Source of the DNA: Planctomycetota bacterium
GTDB taxonomy: Bacteria; Planctomycetota; JACQVV01
Length of the DNA: 35,959 nt
NCBI GenBank assembly: GCA_016209595.1
Contig: JACQVV010000051.1
Span: 1 to 35,959, forward strand
Direction of reading: 5' to 3'
Numbering within the stretch: the first letter of the stretch is position 1; the number at the start of each line of letters is the position of its first letter. The translations under genes were made by a program, and so were the position numbers. The notes beneath the pieces are model-generated. The model was not told the DNA's origin. It worked only from the letters and a program-made list of their open reading frames with translations, and made no database searches. Shown in pieces: positions 7,425 through 15,204 of this stretch.

Positions 7425-8540
7425 ATGTCGCGAGTCGCAGTCCTGGGTTGCGGTGTTGCGGGAACCGTGGTCGCGAACCGGCTGGTCCGCGCGCGCCGCC
7501 GTGTCGAAGTCACCGTGATCGACGGTCATGGCGACCACATCTACCAGGCCGGGTTGATCGATGTCGCTTTCGGGGTGAGGACCTCCGAGAGCCTGCGGCG
7601 GGACGCGCGCCCCCTCCTCGATCCTCTCGTCCGGCTCGTCGTCGACAAGGTCGAGGGGATCGACCCGGCGGCCCGGCGGATCGACCTCGCGAGCGGCGCG
7701 CGGCTCGAGTACGACGTCGCCGTGATCGCGACCGGGAGCCGGAACGACCGCGGCGGGATCGAGGGGATCTCCGAGGGCTCGCGCACCTTCCACTGCCCCC
7801 GGCAAGCTGACGAGCTCGCGCGCGAGCTCGCCGCGTTCGGAGGCGGGAGGATCGTCGTGGGCGCCACGCGGCTTCCCTACCGCTGCCCGCCCAGCCCGGT
7901 CGAGTTCGCGCTTCGCCTCGACGCGAAGCTCCGGGGCGCCGGGCGTCCGAACGGCTCCCGGATCACCTACGTCTACCCGATCGAACAGCTCCAGCCCAAC
8001 CCCGCCATCGGGGGCTGGGCGCGGGCGCTCCTTGTGGAGCGGGGCATCGAGATCCGGGCTCCCTTCCAGATCGAACGGATCGAGCCGGGGGCGAAACGCC
8101 TTGTCTCCTCGACGGGGGAGGAGCTCCCGTTCGACCTCGCCGTCCTCGTCCCGCCCCACCGCGGCGCGTCCTTCCTCGATTCGTCGGGGCTCGCCGCCGG
8201 AAACGGCTGGGTGAAGGCCGACCCGCGGACGCTCCGAGCCGGGGACGGACTCTATTGCCTGGGGGACGCGGCCGATCTCCCCGCCTCCAAGAGCGGCGCC
8301 GCGGCTCGCTACCAAGCCGCCGCGGTCGCCGCGAACGTGCTCGCCGAGATCGAAGGACGGACGCCCTCCCCGGACTACGCCGGGCGAGCGACCTGAGCGG
8401 TCCAGACGGGGCCCGGTCGGGCCTCCCTTTTCGACTTCGACTACGACCGGCCGCCGCGCCTTCCGCGTCCGAACCGGCGCCACTACTTCGTGAAGCGGGT
8501 GGTGGACCGCTTCTACTTCACGCTTCTGCGCAGGAGCTGA
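7425..8540 (+). CDS. Sulfide:quinone oxidoreductase-like flavoprotein, predicted selenoprotein (in-frame TGA at 8394-8396)
   Basis: The start is ATG 7425 behind GGGGGAGAA. The N-terminus has the FAD dinucleotide fold VAVLGCGVAGTVVANRL, a VIATGS motif at 101-105, and a second FAD motif GLYCLGDAADLP at 276-285. Cys124 (TFHCPRQADEL) and Cys154 (PYRCPPSPVEFAL) fit the first two conserved cysteines of sulfide:quinone oxidoreductases (SQR). The frame meets TGA as codon 324 in YAGRAT-TGA-AVQTG, exactly where SQRs read YxGxxxC with the second redox-active cysteine. It then stays open for 47 codons (GRASLFDFDYDRPP ... HYFVKRVVDRFYFTLLRRS) that match the SQR C-terminal tail and amphipathic anchor, ending in TGA at 8538. 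Read through, the product is 371 aa; stopped, it is a 323-aa protein lacking the redox residue. SQR oxidises sulfide and passes electrons to quinone at the membrane; the exact substrate is inferred. The tail overlaps the opposing gene by 23 nt. An assembly error (TGC or TGT to TGA) is the main alternative. Confidence 0.8.
8408..8425 (+). promoter_or_regulatory. Candidate bacterial SECIS hairpin downstream of the in-frame TGA
   Basis: GGGGCCC pairs with GGGCCTC as a 7-bp stem (one G-T wobble) closing a 4-nt GGTC loop at 8415-8418. The loop begins 18 nt after the TGA, inside the 16-37 nt range used to recognise bacterial SECIS elements, and has G in its first two positions as required. From memory, the E. 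coli fdhF element also presents GGUC in its loop. The element lies within coding sequence, as bacterial SECIS elements do. I cannot see a clear bulged U, and short GC hairpins are common in this GC-rich genome, so on its own this is only supportive. Confidence 0.5.
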
Positions 8541-10044
8541 CGAGCTCGCAGGAAAGCTCTCGCTCCATGTCCTCGGCGGCCCGCTCGGCGATCGCGGTGA
8601 TCGTGAGGCTCGGAGGTACTCCCGGGGCGGATGGGAGCACCGGCGCGCCGACGATCCGGAGGCCCGGGTAGCAGCCGCCGTCCGGGCGGAAGACGCGGCA
8701 CAGGTCATCTACCACGCCGTCCTCGTACGTGCGGCCGATTCGGCAGCCCCCGAGCGGGTGGACTCCAAAGCTCCTCCCGCCCGGCCAGGTTCCCGGGTCG
8801 GTAATCACGGTCCCGCCTATGCGCGCCGCCCACTCCTCGAGTCGGCGGGCCGCGAAGGTGTGGATGGGATCGTGGGCGTATCCAGGCCAGTCGAGGACCG
8901 CTCGCCCTCCGACGAACCGCGCCTCCCCCTGTCCCTGATCCTCGCCCGTGAGCTTGTACATGAAAGACTGGGAGAGAGCCCCGCCTTCCTTCACGCCGAA
9001 GAGGTCCTTGATACGGCGGCGGGCGCGACGGGAGATGAGGTCCGAGCCGTTCGCGTTGACTCGGTGGCCCAGCACCCCGCCCGCGATCGCGAGCAGCATC
9101 GCCGAGAATCGGGCGATGGCCGCCGGAACCCGCCCGCTCATCACCGTGAGCGTCAGCGGCCGGCCCTCGGGGCCATCGGCAAGGAGCCGCACGGAAGTCG
9201 TGATGGGGGCGCCATGGTGGCCGGAGAGAGGGTGGGACGTGTTGTAGAGGAAAGCGAAGGCATCCCCGTTCATGCTCATCCGCTTCCCGAAGAGCGGGGA
9301 GACCGGGATCCTCAGTCGCGTCCGGTTGAGGAGATCAAGGGTCCCGAACGTCCCCGCGGCGAGGACGAGCGTCCGGGTCCGGACGAGCTCGCTCTCGGAA
9401 GGTCGGCCGGTCCGCGCGAGGACGATCTCGTAGCCGCCCGAGGGGAGCGGCGTGAAGTCCATCACCTCCGTCTCCGGGCGCACTTCCGCTCCGTTGGTCT
9501 CCGCGGCCGCAAGGTAGGTCATGTCGAGAGACCGTTTCGCGCCGCGCCGGCAGCCCGGAACGCAGGTTCCGCAGTAGTCGCAGCGCGACCAGTCGATCGT
9601 GTTCTCGATGTCGATTCGCCGGCCGGGCTCCACCAGGTCGAGGAACGCCTTGTCGCCCAGGAAATCGGCGACCGGGGCGGGCAAGGGCGCGAGGACGGCG
9701 AGTGCCTTCGCGAAGGCCGTATTCAGCTCGCCGGCGGGAAGGGGCCAGGACGCGAGGACATGGTCGGCCGGCCGCATCGTGATCCCGTAGTTCACCAGGC
9801 TCGCGCCGCCCAGAGCCGATACCTGGGCATTCCCGGTTCCCTTTCCGAAGCGCATCGCCCAGAGGCCATCCGGGTGCGCCCGCTCGGTCCGGTAGCTCCG
9901 GACGAGGCCCAGAATGCCGGCGGGGAGATCCTCCGGGCGCCAGCGGCGGCCCTTTTCCACGAGGAGCACGCGGAAGCGCTCCGACAGGCGCGCGGCCACC
10001 GTGCTCCCGCCGTATCCCGACCCCACGACAACCACGTCGAACAT
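8518..10044 (-). CDS. GMC-family FAD-dependent oxidoreductase (cholesterol-oxidase-like)
   Basis: The ATG at 10044 (MFDVVVVGSGYGGSTVAARL) is preceded by GGAG; a TTG 15 nt upstream overlaps that SD and is less likely. The 508-residue protein has the GxGxxG FAD motif at the N-terminus and GGASLVNYGITMRP typical of GMC enzymes. It then has the four-cysteine segment SRCDYCGTCVPGCRRGAKRS seen in cholesterol-oxidase-like members, and near the C-terminus FGVHPLGGC with the family's active-site His, followed by GAPVLPSAPGVPPSLTITAIAERAAE. These enzymes oxidise alcohols (sterols, sugars, choline) using FAD; the substrate here is unknown. It faces the selenoprotein-candidate gene tail to tail. Confidence 0.92.
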   Translation of the reverse strand: MFDVVVVGSGYGGSTVAARLSERFRVLLVEKGRRWRPEDLPAGILGLVRSYRTERAHPDGLWAMRFGKGTGNAQVSALGGASLVNYGITMRPADHVLASWPLPAGELNTAFAKALAVLAPLPAPVADFLGDKAFLDLVEPGRRIDIENTIDWSRCDYCGTCVPGCRRGAKRSLDMTYLAAAETNGAEVRPETEVMDFTPLPSGGYEIVLARTGRPSESELVRTRTLVLAAGTFGTLDLLNRTRLRIPVSPLFGKRMSMNGDAFAFLYNTSHPLSGHHGAPITTSVRLLADGPEGRPLTLTVMSGRVPAAIARFSAMLLAIAGGVLGHRVNANGSDLISRRARRRIKDLFGVKEGGALSQSFMYKLTGEDQGQGEARFVGGRAVLDWPGYAHDPIHTFAARRLEEWAARIGGTVITDPGTWPGGRSFGVHPLGGCRIGRTYEDGVVDDLCRVFRPDGGCYPGLRIVGAPVLPSAPGVPPSLTITAIAERAAEDMERELSCELVSSCAEA

Positions 10045-10098
10045 CGTCCCCGTCTCCAATCCAAGGAAACCGGTGATTCCCGACCCCGGCGGGCGCGG

Positions 10099-10124
10099 AA
10101 AAATCCCCGTGGTGCGTGGGGTTT
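10099..10124 (-). terminator. Probable intrinsic terminator after the CMD-like gene
   Basis: On the minus strand, AAACCCC and GGGGATT form a short stem around a 9-nt loop and are followed directly by a run of T. It starts 17 nt after the stop of the gene ending at 10141 and precedes the GMC gene. The stem is only about 4-6 bp, so strength is uncertain. Confidence 0.45.
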
Positions 10125-10140
10125 CCCGCGCGCGCGCGAC

Positions 10141-10473
10141 CTATTTCGAACGACCCTTCTTCTTGACGGACGTATCCCGCACCCAGGTGTAGGCCGCGAC
10201 GGCGGAGGGAAGGCCGATCGTGCTCGCGGCGAGAGCAACGACCTGTTCGATCTCCTCTCGGGCGCACCCGGATCCGATCGCCTGACGTGCGGCCGAGTGC
10301 ACCGCGCCCTCCCGCATCGCGCCGATCGCGATGCCGAGCTTCACGAGACGGGCTGTCTGCTCGTCGAGGGGACCCGCCTCCTGGGCACCGGCGCGCAGGA
10401 GCTCCCAGGCTTTCCCGAGCTTCGGGAAACGGGCGATGAACTCGTCGTGGATCTTGGGGGGTTTGGGGCTCAT
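10141..10473 (-). CDS. Carboxymuconolactone-decarboxylase/AhpD-like protein
   Basis: The ATG at 10473 has GAGGA upstream and gives a 110-residue all-helical protein, the usual length for this family. The central block LDEQTARLVKLGIAIGAMREGAVHSAARQAIGSGCAREEIEQVVALAASTIGLPSAV follows the CMD pattern. The CxxC pair of AhpD-type peroxidases is absent (REGAVHSAARQA instead), so thiol peroxidase activity is unlikely; a decarboxylase-like or structural role is possible but unproven. The tail is basic (KKKGRSK). It is divergent from the CBS protein gene across 105 nt. Confidence 0.85.
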   Translation of the reverse strand: MSPKPPKIHDEFIARFPKLGKAWELLRAGAQEAGPLDEQTARLVKLGIAIGAMREGAVHSAARQAIGSGCAREEIEQVVALAASTIGLPSAVAAYTWVRDTSVKKKGRSK

Positions 10474-10578
10474 GTGGTTGTTCCTCGTTCTTCGGTTATC
10501 CTTGCGAGAATCGTGCCGCTTGCCGCGGTACTCCGTTTGCTCGAAACTGGATGAGCAACTCTTCGCGAGGCAATCGAG

Positions 10579-11076
10579 ATGATACACGCCTTGGCGGACC
10601 TGCGGGCGAGCGAGATCATGACCAAGGGGCTCGTTTCGCTTTCGGCCGACATGCCCGTACAGGAAGCGGCGCGCGCGCTCCTCGAGCGCGGCATCAGCGG
10701 GGCCCCTGTCATCGACGACGACGGCCGGCCGATCGGCGTGATGACGCTCACGGACCTCGCCAAGTACGCGGCCGAGAGCTCCGAGCTCGCTACCGAGGCC
10801 CAGCGGATGGACTTCGAGCGCTGGCAGGAGGACCTCGCCGACCGCTACGGGATCGACGACGCGCATCTGGAGGCGTTCGAGGGGGTCCTCGTCGAGCAGA
10901 TCATGACGCCCGAGGTCCGCGCGGTTCCGGAAAGCGCGACGCTCTCGGAAGTCCTCGACGCCCTCCTCTCGGGCCCGTATCGCCGCATCTTCGTCCACGG
11001 CGCCGGCGGCGTGCTCGTGGGAGTCGTGAGCGCGCTCGACGCGCTTCGCGCGATTCGGAAGCGGATCGACGACTGA
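10579..11076 (+). CDS. Tandem CBS-domain protein
   Basis: The 165-residue protein consists of two CBS domains and little else. CBS1 spans about residues 8-70 (ASEIMTKGLVSLSADMPVQEAARALLERGISGAPVIDDDGRPIGVMTLTDL). A charged linker with ERWQEDLADRYGI follows, then CBS2 at about 100-160 (VEQIMTPEVRAVPESATLSEVLDALL ... RRIFVHGAGGVLVGVVSALDALRAI). Stand-alone CBS pairs form a Bateman module that binds adenine nucleotides and senses energy state; the regulated partner cannot be identified. It is followed by a convergent universal stress protein, a common genomic companion. Confidence 0.93.
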   Translation: MIHALADLRASEIMTKGLVSLSADMPVQEAARALLERGISGAPVIDDDGRPIGVMTLTDLAKYAAESSELATEAQRMDFERWQEDLADRYGIDDAHLEAFEGVLVEQIMTPEVRAVPESATLSEVLDALLSGPYRRIFVHGAGGVLVGVVSALDALRAIRKRIDD

Positions 11077-11092
11077 GGCGCGAGATAGGGAA

Positions 11093-11116
11093 GGGGAGGG
11101 GGCAGTTCCCCTCCCC
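11093..11116. terminator. Hairpin between convergent CBS and universal stress protein genes
   Basis: GGGGAGGGG and CCCCTCCCC form a perfect 9-bp stem with a 6-nt loop in the 50-nt gap between the two convergent stops (11076 and 11127). Its position suits a bidirectional terminator, though no T-tract flanks it. Confidence 0.5.
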
Positions 11117-11126
11117 CTGACACCGA

Positions 11127-12044
11127 TCAGCGCTCGCGCTCGTCGAGGTCCCTGGCCTCTGCGCCCTCGGAGAACCCCGCCGTCCGAACGACGAGCAGCG
11201 GGCAGGACGAGTGGCGGAGCACCCGCTCGGCGACCGAGCCGAAGACCCAGCGCGAGGGGCCGGATCGGCCGTGCGTCGTCATGGCCACGAGGTCGACTTC
11301 TTCCTCCTCTGCGAGCGTGAGGATCACGTAGCTCGGGAGGCCATGTTCGATCCGGATGTGAGTCCGGACGCCCTTGCGCTCCAGGGAGGCCCGGTGTCCC
11401 TCCATCTCGGCCGCGAGGTTCGCCGGGACGGGGAAAGGTCGCGGAGCGTCCTCCACACGGACGCCCTCCGGCGTGGCGCTGACGACGGCGAGCAGCGTGA
11501 CCTCCGATTCCTGACGGCGGGCGATCGACTCGACGAAGGGCAGGACTCGGAGGGCCTGCTCCGACCCGTCGACGGGAACGAGGATCCTGCGGAAACCCCG
11601 CGTCCGCTCCGTCCCTCGGTCCCGCAGGGAGACGGGGTTCTGCACGAAGACCGGGAAGGGTGAGCGCCGCAGCACCCGCTCCATCACGCTCCCCAGCATG
11701 AGACGCGAGAGGCCCACACGGGCGTGCGTGGCCATGGCGAGGAGAGAAGGGCGATACCGGAGCGCCGCGGCGAGGATCTGCTCTGCCGGATCGCCCGAAA
11801 CGACATCGAATGTGGTGGTGACGCCGATCGCGGCGAGTCGTTTCGCCCGCTCCTCAATCCATCGCCGCGCGGTGTCGCGGGCCTTTTCCGGGGACCATGG
11901 ATCCGACGCCGCCTGCGGCTCTGGCGGGACCACGTGGAGGAGCATCGCCTCGCAGCACCCGCCTCCGACAAGCGGCTCTATTTGGTCGAGGAGCGGGTCC
12001 GAGAGAGGGGTCGTGTCGAGCGGGATCAGGAGCTTGTCGAACAT
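11127..12044 (-). CDS. Tandem universal stress protein (two UspA domains)
   Basis: The ATG at 12044 (MFDKLLIPLD) follows AAGGGG and starts exactly at the first Usp strand, giving 305 residues; the frame stays open upstream but without Usp sequence. Domain 1 is about residues 1-135, with a nucleotide-loop-like THARVGLSRLMLGSVMERVLRRSPFPVFV. Domain 2 is about 145-290 (FRRILVPVDGSEQALRVL ... THGRSGPSRWVFGSVAERVLRHSSCPLLVV), with the better match to the ATP-binding G-x2-G-x9-G(S/T) motif. Tandem Usp proteins bind ATP and act in stress adaptation. It is divergent from the VOC gene across about 214 nt where I see no other gene. Confidence 0.93.
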   Translation of the reverse strand: MFDKLLIPLDTTPLSDPLLDQIEPLVGGGCCEAMLLHVVPPEPQAASDPWSPEKARDTARRWIEERAKRLAAIGVTTTFDVVSGDPAEQILAAALRYRPSLLAMATHARVGLSRLMLGSVMERVLRRSPFPVFVQNPVSLRDRGTERTRGFRRILVPVDGSEQALRVLPFVESIARRQESEVTLLAVVSATPEGVRVEDAPRPFPVPANLAAEMEGHRASLERKGVRTHIRIEHGLPSYVILTLAEEEEVDLVAMTTHGRSGPSRWVFGSVAERVLRHSSCPLLVVRTAGFSEGAEARDLDERER

Positions 12045-12258
12045 GAAAGGCCCCTTCGAGGAGGAACCGAAGGCAGCACACCCGCGGCCAACGGGACTGG
12101 AGCAGCACATTCCGTTCCGCTTGTGCTCGCGGTCCCCGCGCGACCGGTGTTCAGACGCGGGCAAAGAGACCCTGGGGCGGGCGGGATTCCCCTTCGAAAG
12201 ACCGGAGAGCCTCCTCGAATGGGCGCCAGCGCTCACTGCCCTGGATCCATGGCGAGGC

Positions 12259-12726
12259 ATGGGGTTTGCAACCTGGCGCGGCGACAAGATCCCCTGCCCG
12301 GAGGCCGAGCGGCACTCTTTGAGACTCCATCACGTCGGATGCGCCGTCCGCGAGATCGCGCCCGCCGTCCAGCGGTACCGCGAGATCTACGGGTTCACGA
12401 ACGTCTCGCTTCCCATCCACGTCCCCGCGCAACGAGCCAACGTCTGCTTCGTCGAAGTCGCCCCCCAGATCTACGTCGAGTTCGTCGAACCCGCTGGACC
12501 CGATTCTCCGGTCGAGGGGGTCCTGGCGCGCACGGGAGGAGGCCTCTACCATCTCTGCTTCGAGGTGGAGGACCTCGATCTCGCGATCCGGGAACTGCGC
12601 TCACGGGGATACTCCCCCATCTCGAAGTTCGAGGCGTCCGGGAACGGCCCTCACCGCTTCGTCTTCCTGCTCGATCCGGACCGACAGGTGCTCGAGCTCT
12701 GCGAGAAAGCTCCGTCCGCTCCATGA
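12259..12726 (+). CDS. VOC/glyoxalase-superfamily protein, methylmalonyl-CoA-epimerase-like
   Basis: From ATG 12259 the product is 155 residues. The start is uncertain: the ATG has a poorly spaced SD, and a TTG at 12319 would begin right at the fold (LRLHHVGCAVREI). The VOC fold is clear: LHHVGCAVREIAPAVQRYREIYGF, then QIYVEFVEPAG, GGGLYHLCFEVEDLDLAIREL and a closing FVFLLDPDRQVLELCEK. The usual metal ligands are present: His of LHHVG, Glu of VEFVE, His of LYHLCFEV and Glu of LELCE. This resembles methylmalonyl-CoA epimerase, but the context points elsewhere. The stop overlaps the radical SAM start by ATGA, so the two are co-translated. Confidence 0.85.
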   Translation: MGFATWRGDKIPCPEAERHSLRLHHVGCAVREIAPAVQRYREIYGFTNVSLPIHVPAQRANVCFVEVAPQIYVEFVEPAGPDSPVEGVLARTGGGLYHLCFEVEDLDLAIRELRSRGYSPISKFEASGNGPHRFVFLLDPDRQVLELCEKAPSAP

Positions 12727-13850
12727 ATGTCCACTTCACGGCGCTCTACTTCGAGGCGACCCGCCTCTGCAACCTCCAGTGCTCGATCTGCATGTCGTCC
12801 TCCAACGTCGCGAAGAAGGTCCGCGAAAGCCGGAGGCGAGAGCTCACGACGGACGAGATCGAGCGCTACGTGTTCGAGACGGCTCGCGAGATCGGGATCC
12901 AGACGATCGGCTGGAGCGGAGGGGAGTTCCTCCTTCGCGAGGACGCCCTGGAGCTCCTGCGCCGCGCCCACGGGCACGGCTATCACTCGAGCGTCTGCTC
13001 GAACGGCGTCGCCCTCACCCGCGAGAAGCTCGAGGAAGTAAGGGAGGCCGCGGGCGGGGACGTGGTCCTCGCCGTCGGCGTGAACTCGCTCGACGAGACG
13101 AACGCCGCGAGTCGCGACACCGGGGCCGAAACGGCGCTGGCAGCTCTCGAGCTGTGCAAGGAGATGGGGTTGCGCCGGCACGTCGTGGTGAACGTCGGGC
13201 GGCACAACATGCAGACGCTCGGCCAGACGCTCCGCTACCTCGCGGATCGCGGGATTCCGTACAACCGCTCTCCCTTCACCGCGCGCGGATCGGGGGCGTG
13301 CGCCTTCGCCGGCCATTGTCCCTCGAGCGGGGAAATGGAGAAGCACATCCACCCCGAGCTCAGGAAGCACGCCTGCGGCTACGTCAGCTTCACGCCCTTC
13401 TTCCTCTCGCCAGAGCTCCACGAGAGCTTCTCGAAGGGAGCGAAGAACGTCACCGTGCCTCAGAACCCCTCGATCGGCTGCTGGGTCGGGACATGGCTGG
13501 GCATGAACGCCGAGGGGGATGTCTCGCCCTGCGGGATCCTCCTCGATGACCTGAACGCCGGAAACGTCCGCGAGACTCCTCTCCCGCGGATCGTGACCGA
13601 GAGCGAGGTCTTTCGCCGGATCCTCGACCGGAGCCAGCTCGGGGGAAAATGCGGCCGTTGCCGGTATCAGTACACGTGCGGCGGCTGCCGGGCCATGGCC
13701 TTCTACCGATCCGGCGACTACATGGACGAGGATCCCACCTGCTTCTTCGAGCCGGTGGACCGGACCACGGTGAGCGAACACGAGGCCGAAACGAACGAGG
13801 TCTTCAAGCGCTACGCTTTCATGGCGCGCTTCACCGGCGCGCGGATCTAG
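12723..13850 (+). CDS. Radical SAM protein with C-terminal SPASM-like domain
   Basis: The 375-residue protein has the CX3CX2C cluster motif near its start (ATRLCNLQCSIC; C16, C20, C23), followed by WSGGEFLL (the GGE SAM-binding motif) and a half-barrel to about residue 200. The C-terminal part (from about residue 250) carries GCWVGTW, VSPCGIL, KCGRCRYQYTCGGC and DPTCFFEP, the multi-cysteine pattern of a SPASM or twitch domain holding auxiliary Fe-S clusters. Relatives modify peptides, proteins or carrier-bound substrates. The start overlaps the VOC stop, and an acyl carrier protein follows 16 nt downstream, which suggests a carrier-linked substrate; no precursor peptide gene is evident nearby. 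Confidence 0.92.
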   Translation: MNVHFTALYFEATRLCNLQCSICMSSSNVAKKVRESRRRELTTDEIERYVFETAREIGIQTIGWSGGEFLLREDALELLRRAHGHGYHSSVCSNGVALTREKLEEVREAAGGDVVLAVGVNSLDETNAASRDTGAETALAALELCKEMGLRRHVVVNVGRHNMQTLGQTLRYLADRGIPYNRSPFTARGSGACAFAGHCPSSGEMEKHIHPELRKHACGYVSFTPFFLSPELHESFSKGAKNVTVPQNPSIGCWVGTWLGMNAEGDVSPCGILLDDLNAGNVRETPLPRIVTESEVFRRILDRSQLGGKCGRCRYQYTCGGCRAMAFYRSGDYMDEDPTCFFEPVDRTTVSEHEAETNEVFKRYAFMARFTGARI

Positions 13851-13866
13851 ATACGGAGAGACTTCG

Positions 13867-14169
13867 ATGCCGGCGACGGGGGTGGAACAGGCGGTGAAGG
13901 ACGTGCTCGCCGAGGTGGCGAAGGTGGATCCTTCCACTCTCCGGCGCGAGATGGACCTCGCGTCCGAACTCGGGATGGACTCGCCCCGGGCGCTGGAGCT
14001 CCTCTGCCGCCTCGAGGAGAAGCTGGGCCTGGAGATCCCGGACGAGGCGCCGCCGCGCCTCGTGACCGTGGGGGAGCTTGTCGACTACCTCGGCGCCCTC
14101 GTCGGAAAGAGCGCGGGGGCCCCGGCCGCGGTCTCCGCCTCAGAAGCGTCGCGCGAGAATCGCGGATAA
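13867..14169 (+). CDS. Acyl carrier protein-like, phosphopantetheine attachment site
   Basis: The 100-residue protein starts at ATG 13867 behind GGAGAG. Residues 5-80 form the four-helix ACP fold, with SELGMDSPRALELLCRLEEKLGLEIPDE carrying S39 as the predicted 4'-phosphopantetheine attachment serine (DSP instead of the common DSL). The last 20 residues are Ala/Ser-rich and probably disordered. The divergent sequence and location right after a radical SAM gene argue against the housekeeping AcpP of fatty-acid synthesis. The likely role is to tether a substrate for the VOC and radical SAM enzymes; that is inference from operon context. Confidence 0.85.
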   Translation: MPATGVEQAVKDVLAEVAKVDPSTLRREMDLASELGMDSPRALELLCRLEEKLGLEIPDEAPPRLVTVGELVDYLGALVGKSAGAPAAVSASEASRENRG

Positions 14170-14243
14170 GAGCCTGCCCAAGAAGCCCGGACTGGGCCCG
14201 GCGACGGGAGGGCTCTGGGTTAGGCTCCCATGCGACGGGGCCG

Positions 14244-14615
14244 TCAGTGAGGTGCGAAGGCCTCGAAGATGGGAGGGAAGGTCCCCGCGAAGCCGAGGGC
14301 GACTAGAGCCGCCGCGACGATCCAGAGCCGGCGGAAAGCGACCTCCCTACGCCGCCAGACAGAGTGGAGGATCGCCCACGAGACGATCCAAGCGATCACC
14401 CCGACAGAGGTCTTTCCGGCGAGTGGCCCCGTCGGGTTCCACCAGTTGAGCAGGTTCTTCACGCTTTCGCTCGCGGTGGAGAGGACGACCGCGATCCCGA
14501 GCGTCGCCGATCCGATCCCCGCCGACAGGACGATCGCGGCGGCGGGACCGTTCGTTCGCGCCTGACCGCAGCAGGCCCCGGCCTGGGTCCTGGGTTCTTC
14601 GGGGGTGGCGGACAT
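14244..14615 (-). CDS. Small conserved-type membrane protein, 3 predicted TM segments
   Basis: The 123-residue protein starts at ATG 14615 behind a purine-rich GGAGAGGAGG. Hydrophobic segments are at about 25-47, 69-87 and 96-112. A Cys-Cys pair (AGACCGQ) precedes the first segment, and the loop NLLNWWNPTGPLAGKTSVG joins the first two. I do not recognise a named family. It follows the other small membrane protein gene by 18 nt and is the last gene of the minus-strand operon led by the radical SAM gene at 16401, so the two membrane proteins probably work together in the inner membrane. Confidence 0.72.
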   Translation of the reverse strand: MSATPEEPRTQAGACCGQARTNGPAAAIVLSAGIGSATLGIAVVLSTASESVKNLLNWWNPTGPLAGKTSVGVIAWIVSWAILHSVWRRREVAFRRLWIVAAALVALGFAGTFPPIFEAFAPH

Positions 14616-14633
14616 GTCGAGGACCTCCTCTCC

Positions 14634-15146
14634 CTACAGGATGGGAGCCACCTTGTTGATGAACGCCCCGAAGAGCCCCGCGACCGCCGCGGCGGCGAAG
14701 GCGAGGACGAAGAGGGCGATCGTCGCGCGGCGGAGGTCGTCCTTCCGGGCGAGCTCCTCCCGGTAGTAGAGCACGAGCATCGCCGCGGCCGTCGCCAGGA
14801 TGGGGGAGAGCCAAGCCACGTGCTCCTTCCACTCCATCCCGAAGGTGTGCCAGGCGGACTTCGCCGAGTCGGCCAGGAGCTTCGAGCGCGGGCTCGCCGG
14901 CTCCTTGGCCCGATACCACGGGTAAACGACGTAGGTGCCCGTGATCACGGTCGTCCAGCAAACGATCGCCATCACCCACATCCCGGCGATGAGCCGGCGC
15001 ATCCTCTCCTTCATCCCCGCGGGCGTGACCTCCCAGCTCCTCAGGCTCCAGAGACCGGCGAGCCCGCCGGCGAAGGCGAGCAGGTAGATCGCTCCCACGA
15101 TCATCCCGTGGAAGACGGTCCAGAATTCGCGGTCCGAGAGAGTCAT
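14634..15146 (-). CDS. Small integral membrane protein, 4 predicted TM segments with conserved-looking histidines
   Basis: I start at ATG 15146 (MTLSDREFWTVFHG), 170 residues; a TTG at 15191 would add 15 unremarkable residues, and neither has a strong SD. Predicted membrane segments are at about 11-34, 51-77, 107-128 and 140-163. His13 at the head of TM1, and His100 and His109 in SAWHTFGMEWKEHVAW before TM3, could ligand heme or metal; Tyr/Trp-rich TYVVYPWYRA follows TM2. No family name recognised. It sits between the radical SAM gene (58 nt upstream) and the 123-aa membrane protein gene. Confidence 0.72.
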   Translation of the reverse strand: MTLSDREFWTVFHGMIVGAIYLLAFAGGLAGLWSLRSWEVTPAGMKERMRRLIAGMWVMAIVCWTTVITGTYVVYPWYRAKEPASPRSKLLADSAKSAWHTFGMEWKEHVAWLSPILATAAAMLVLYYREELARKDDLRRATIALFVLAFAAAAVAGLFGAFINKVAPIL

Positions 15147-15204
15147 CGTTGTTGTCGCCAGGCCGGACGTGGTGGGTTCATGTCCATTCAAGTGTACCGC
15201 AGGC

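Noticed and set aside
10141..10998. 285-codon frame extending the CMD-like gene upstream
   Set aside because: The extra N-terminal part is antisense to the CBS gene. ATG 10473 has an SD and starts at the right place for the family.
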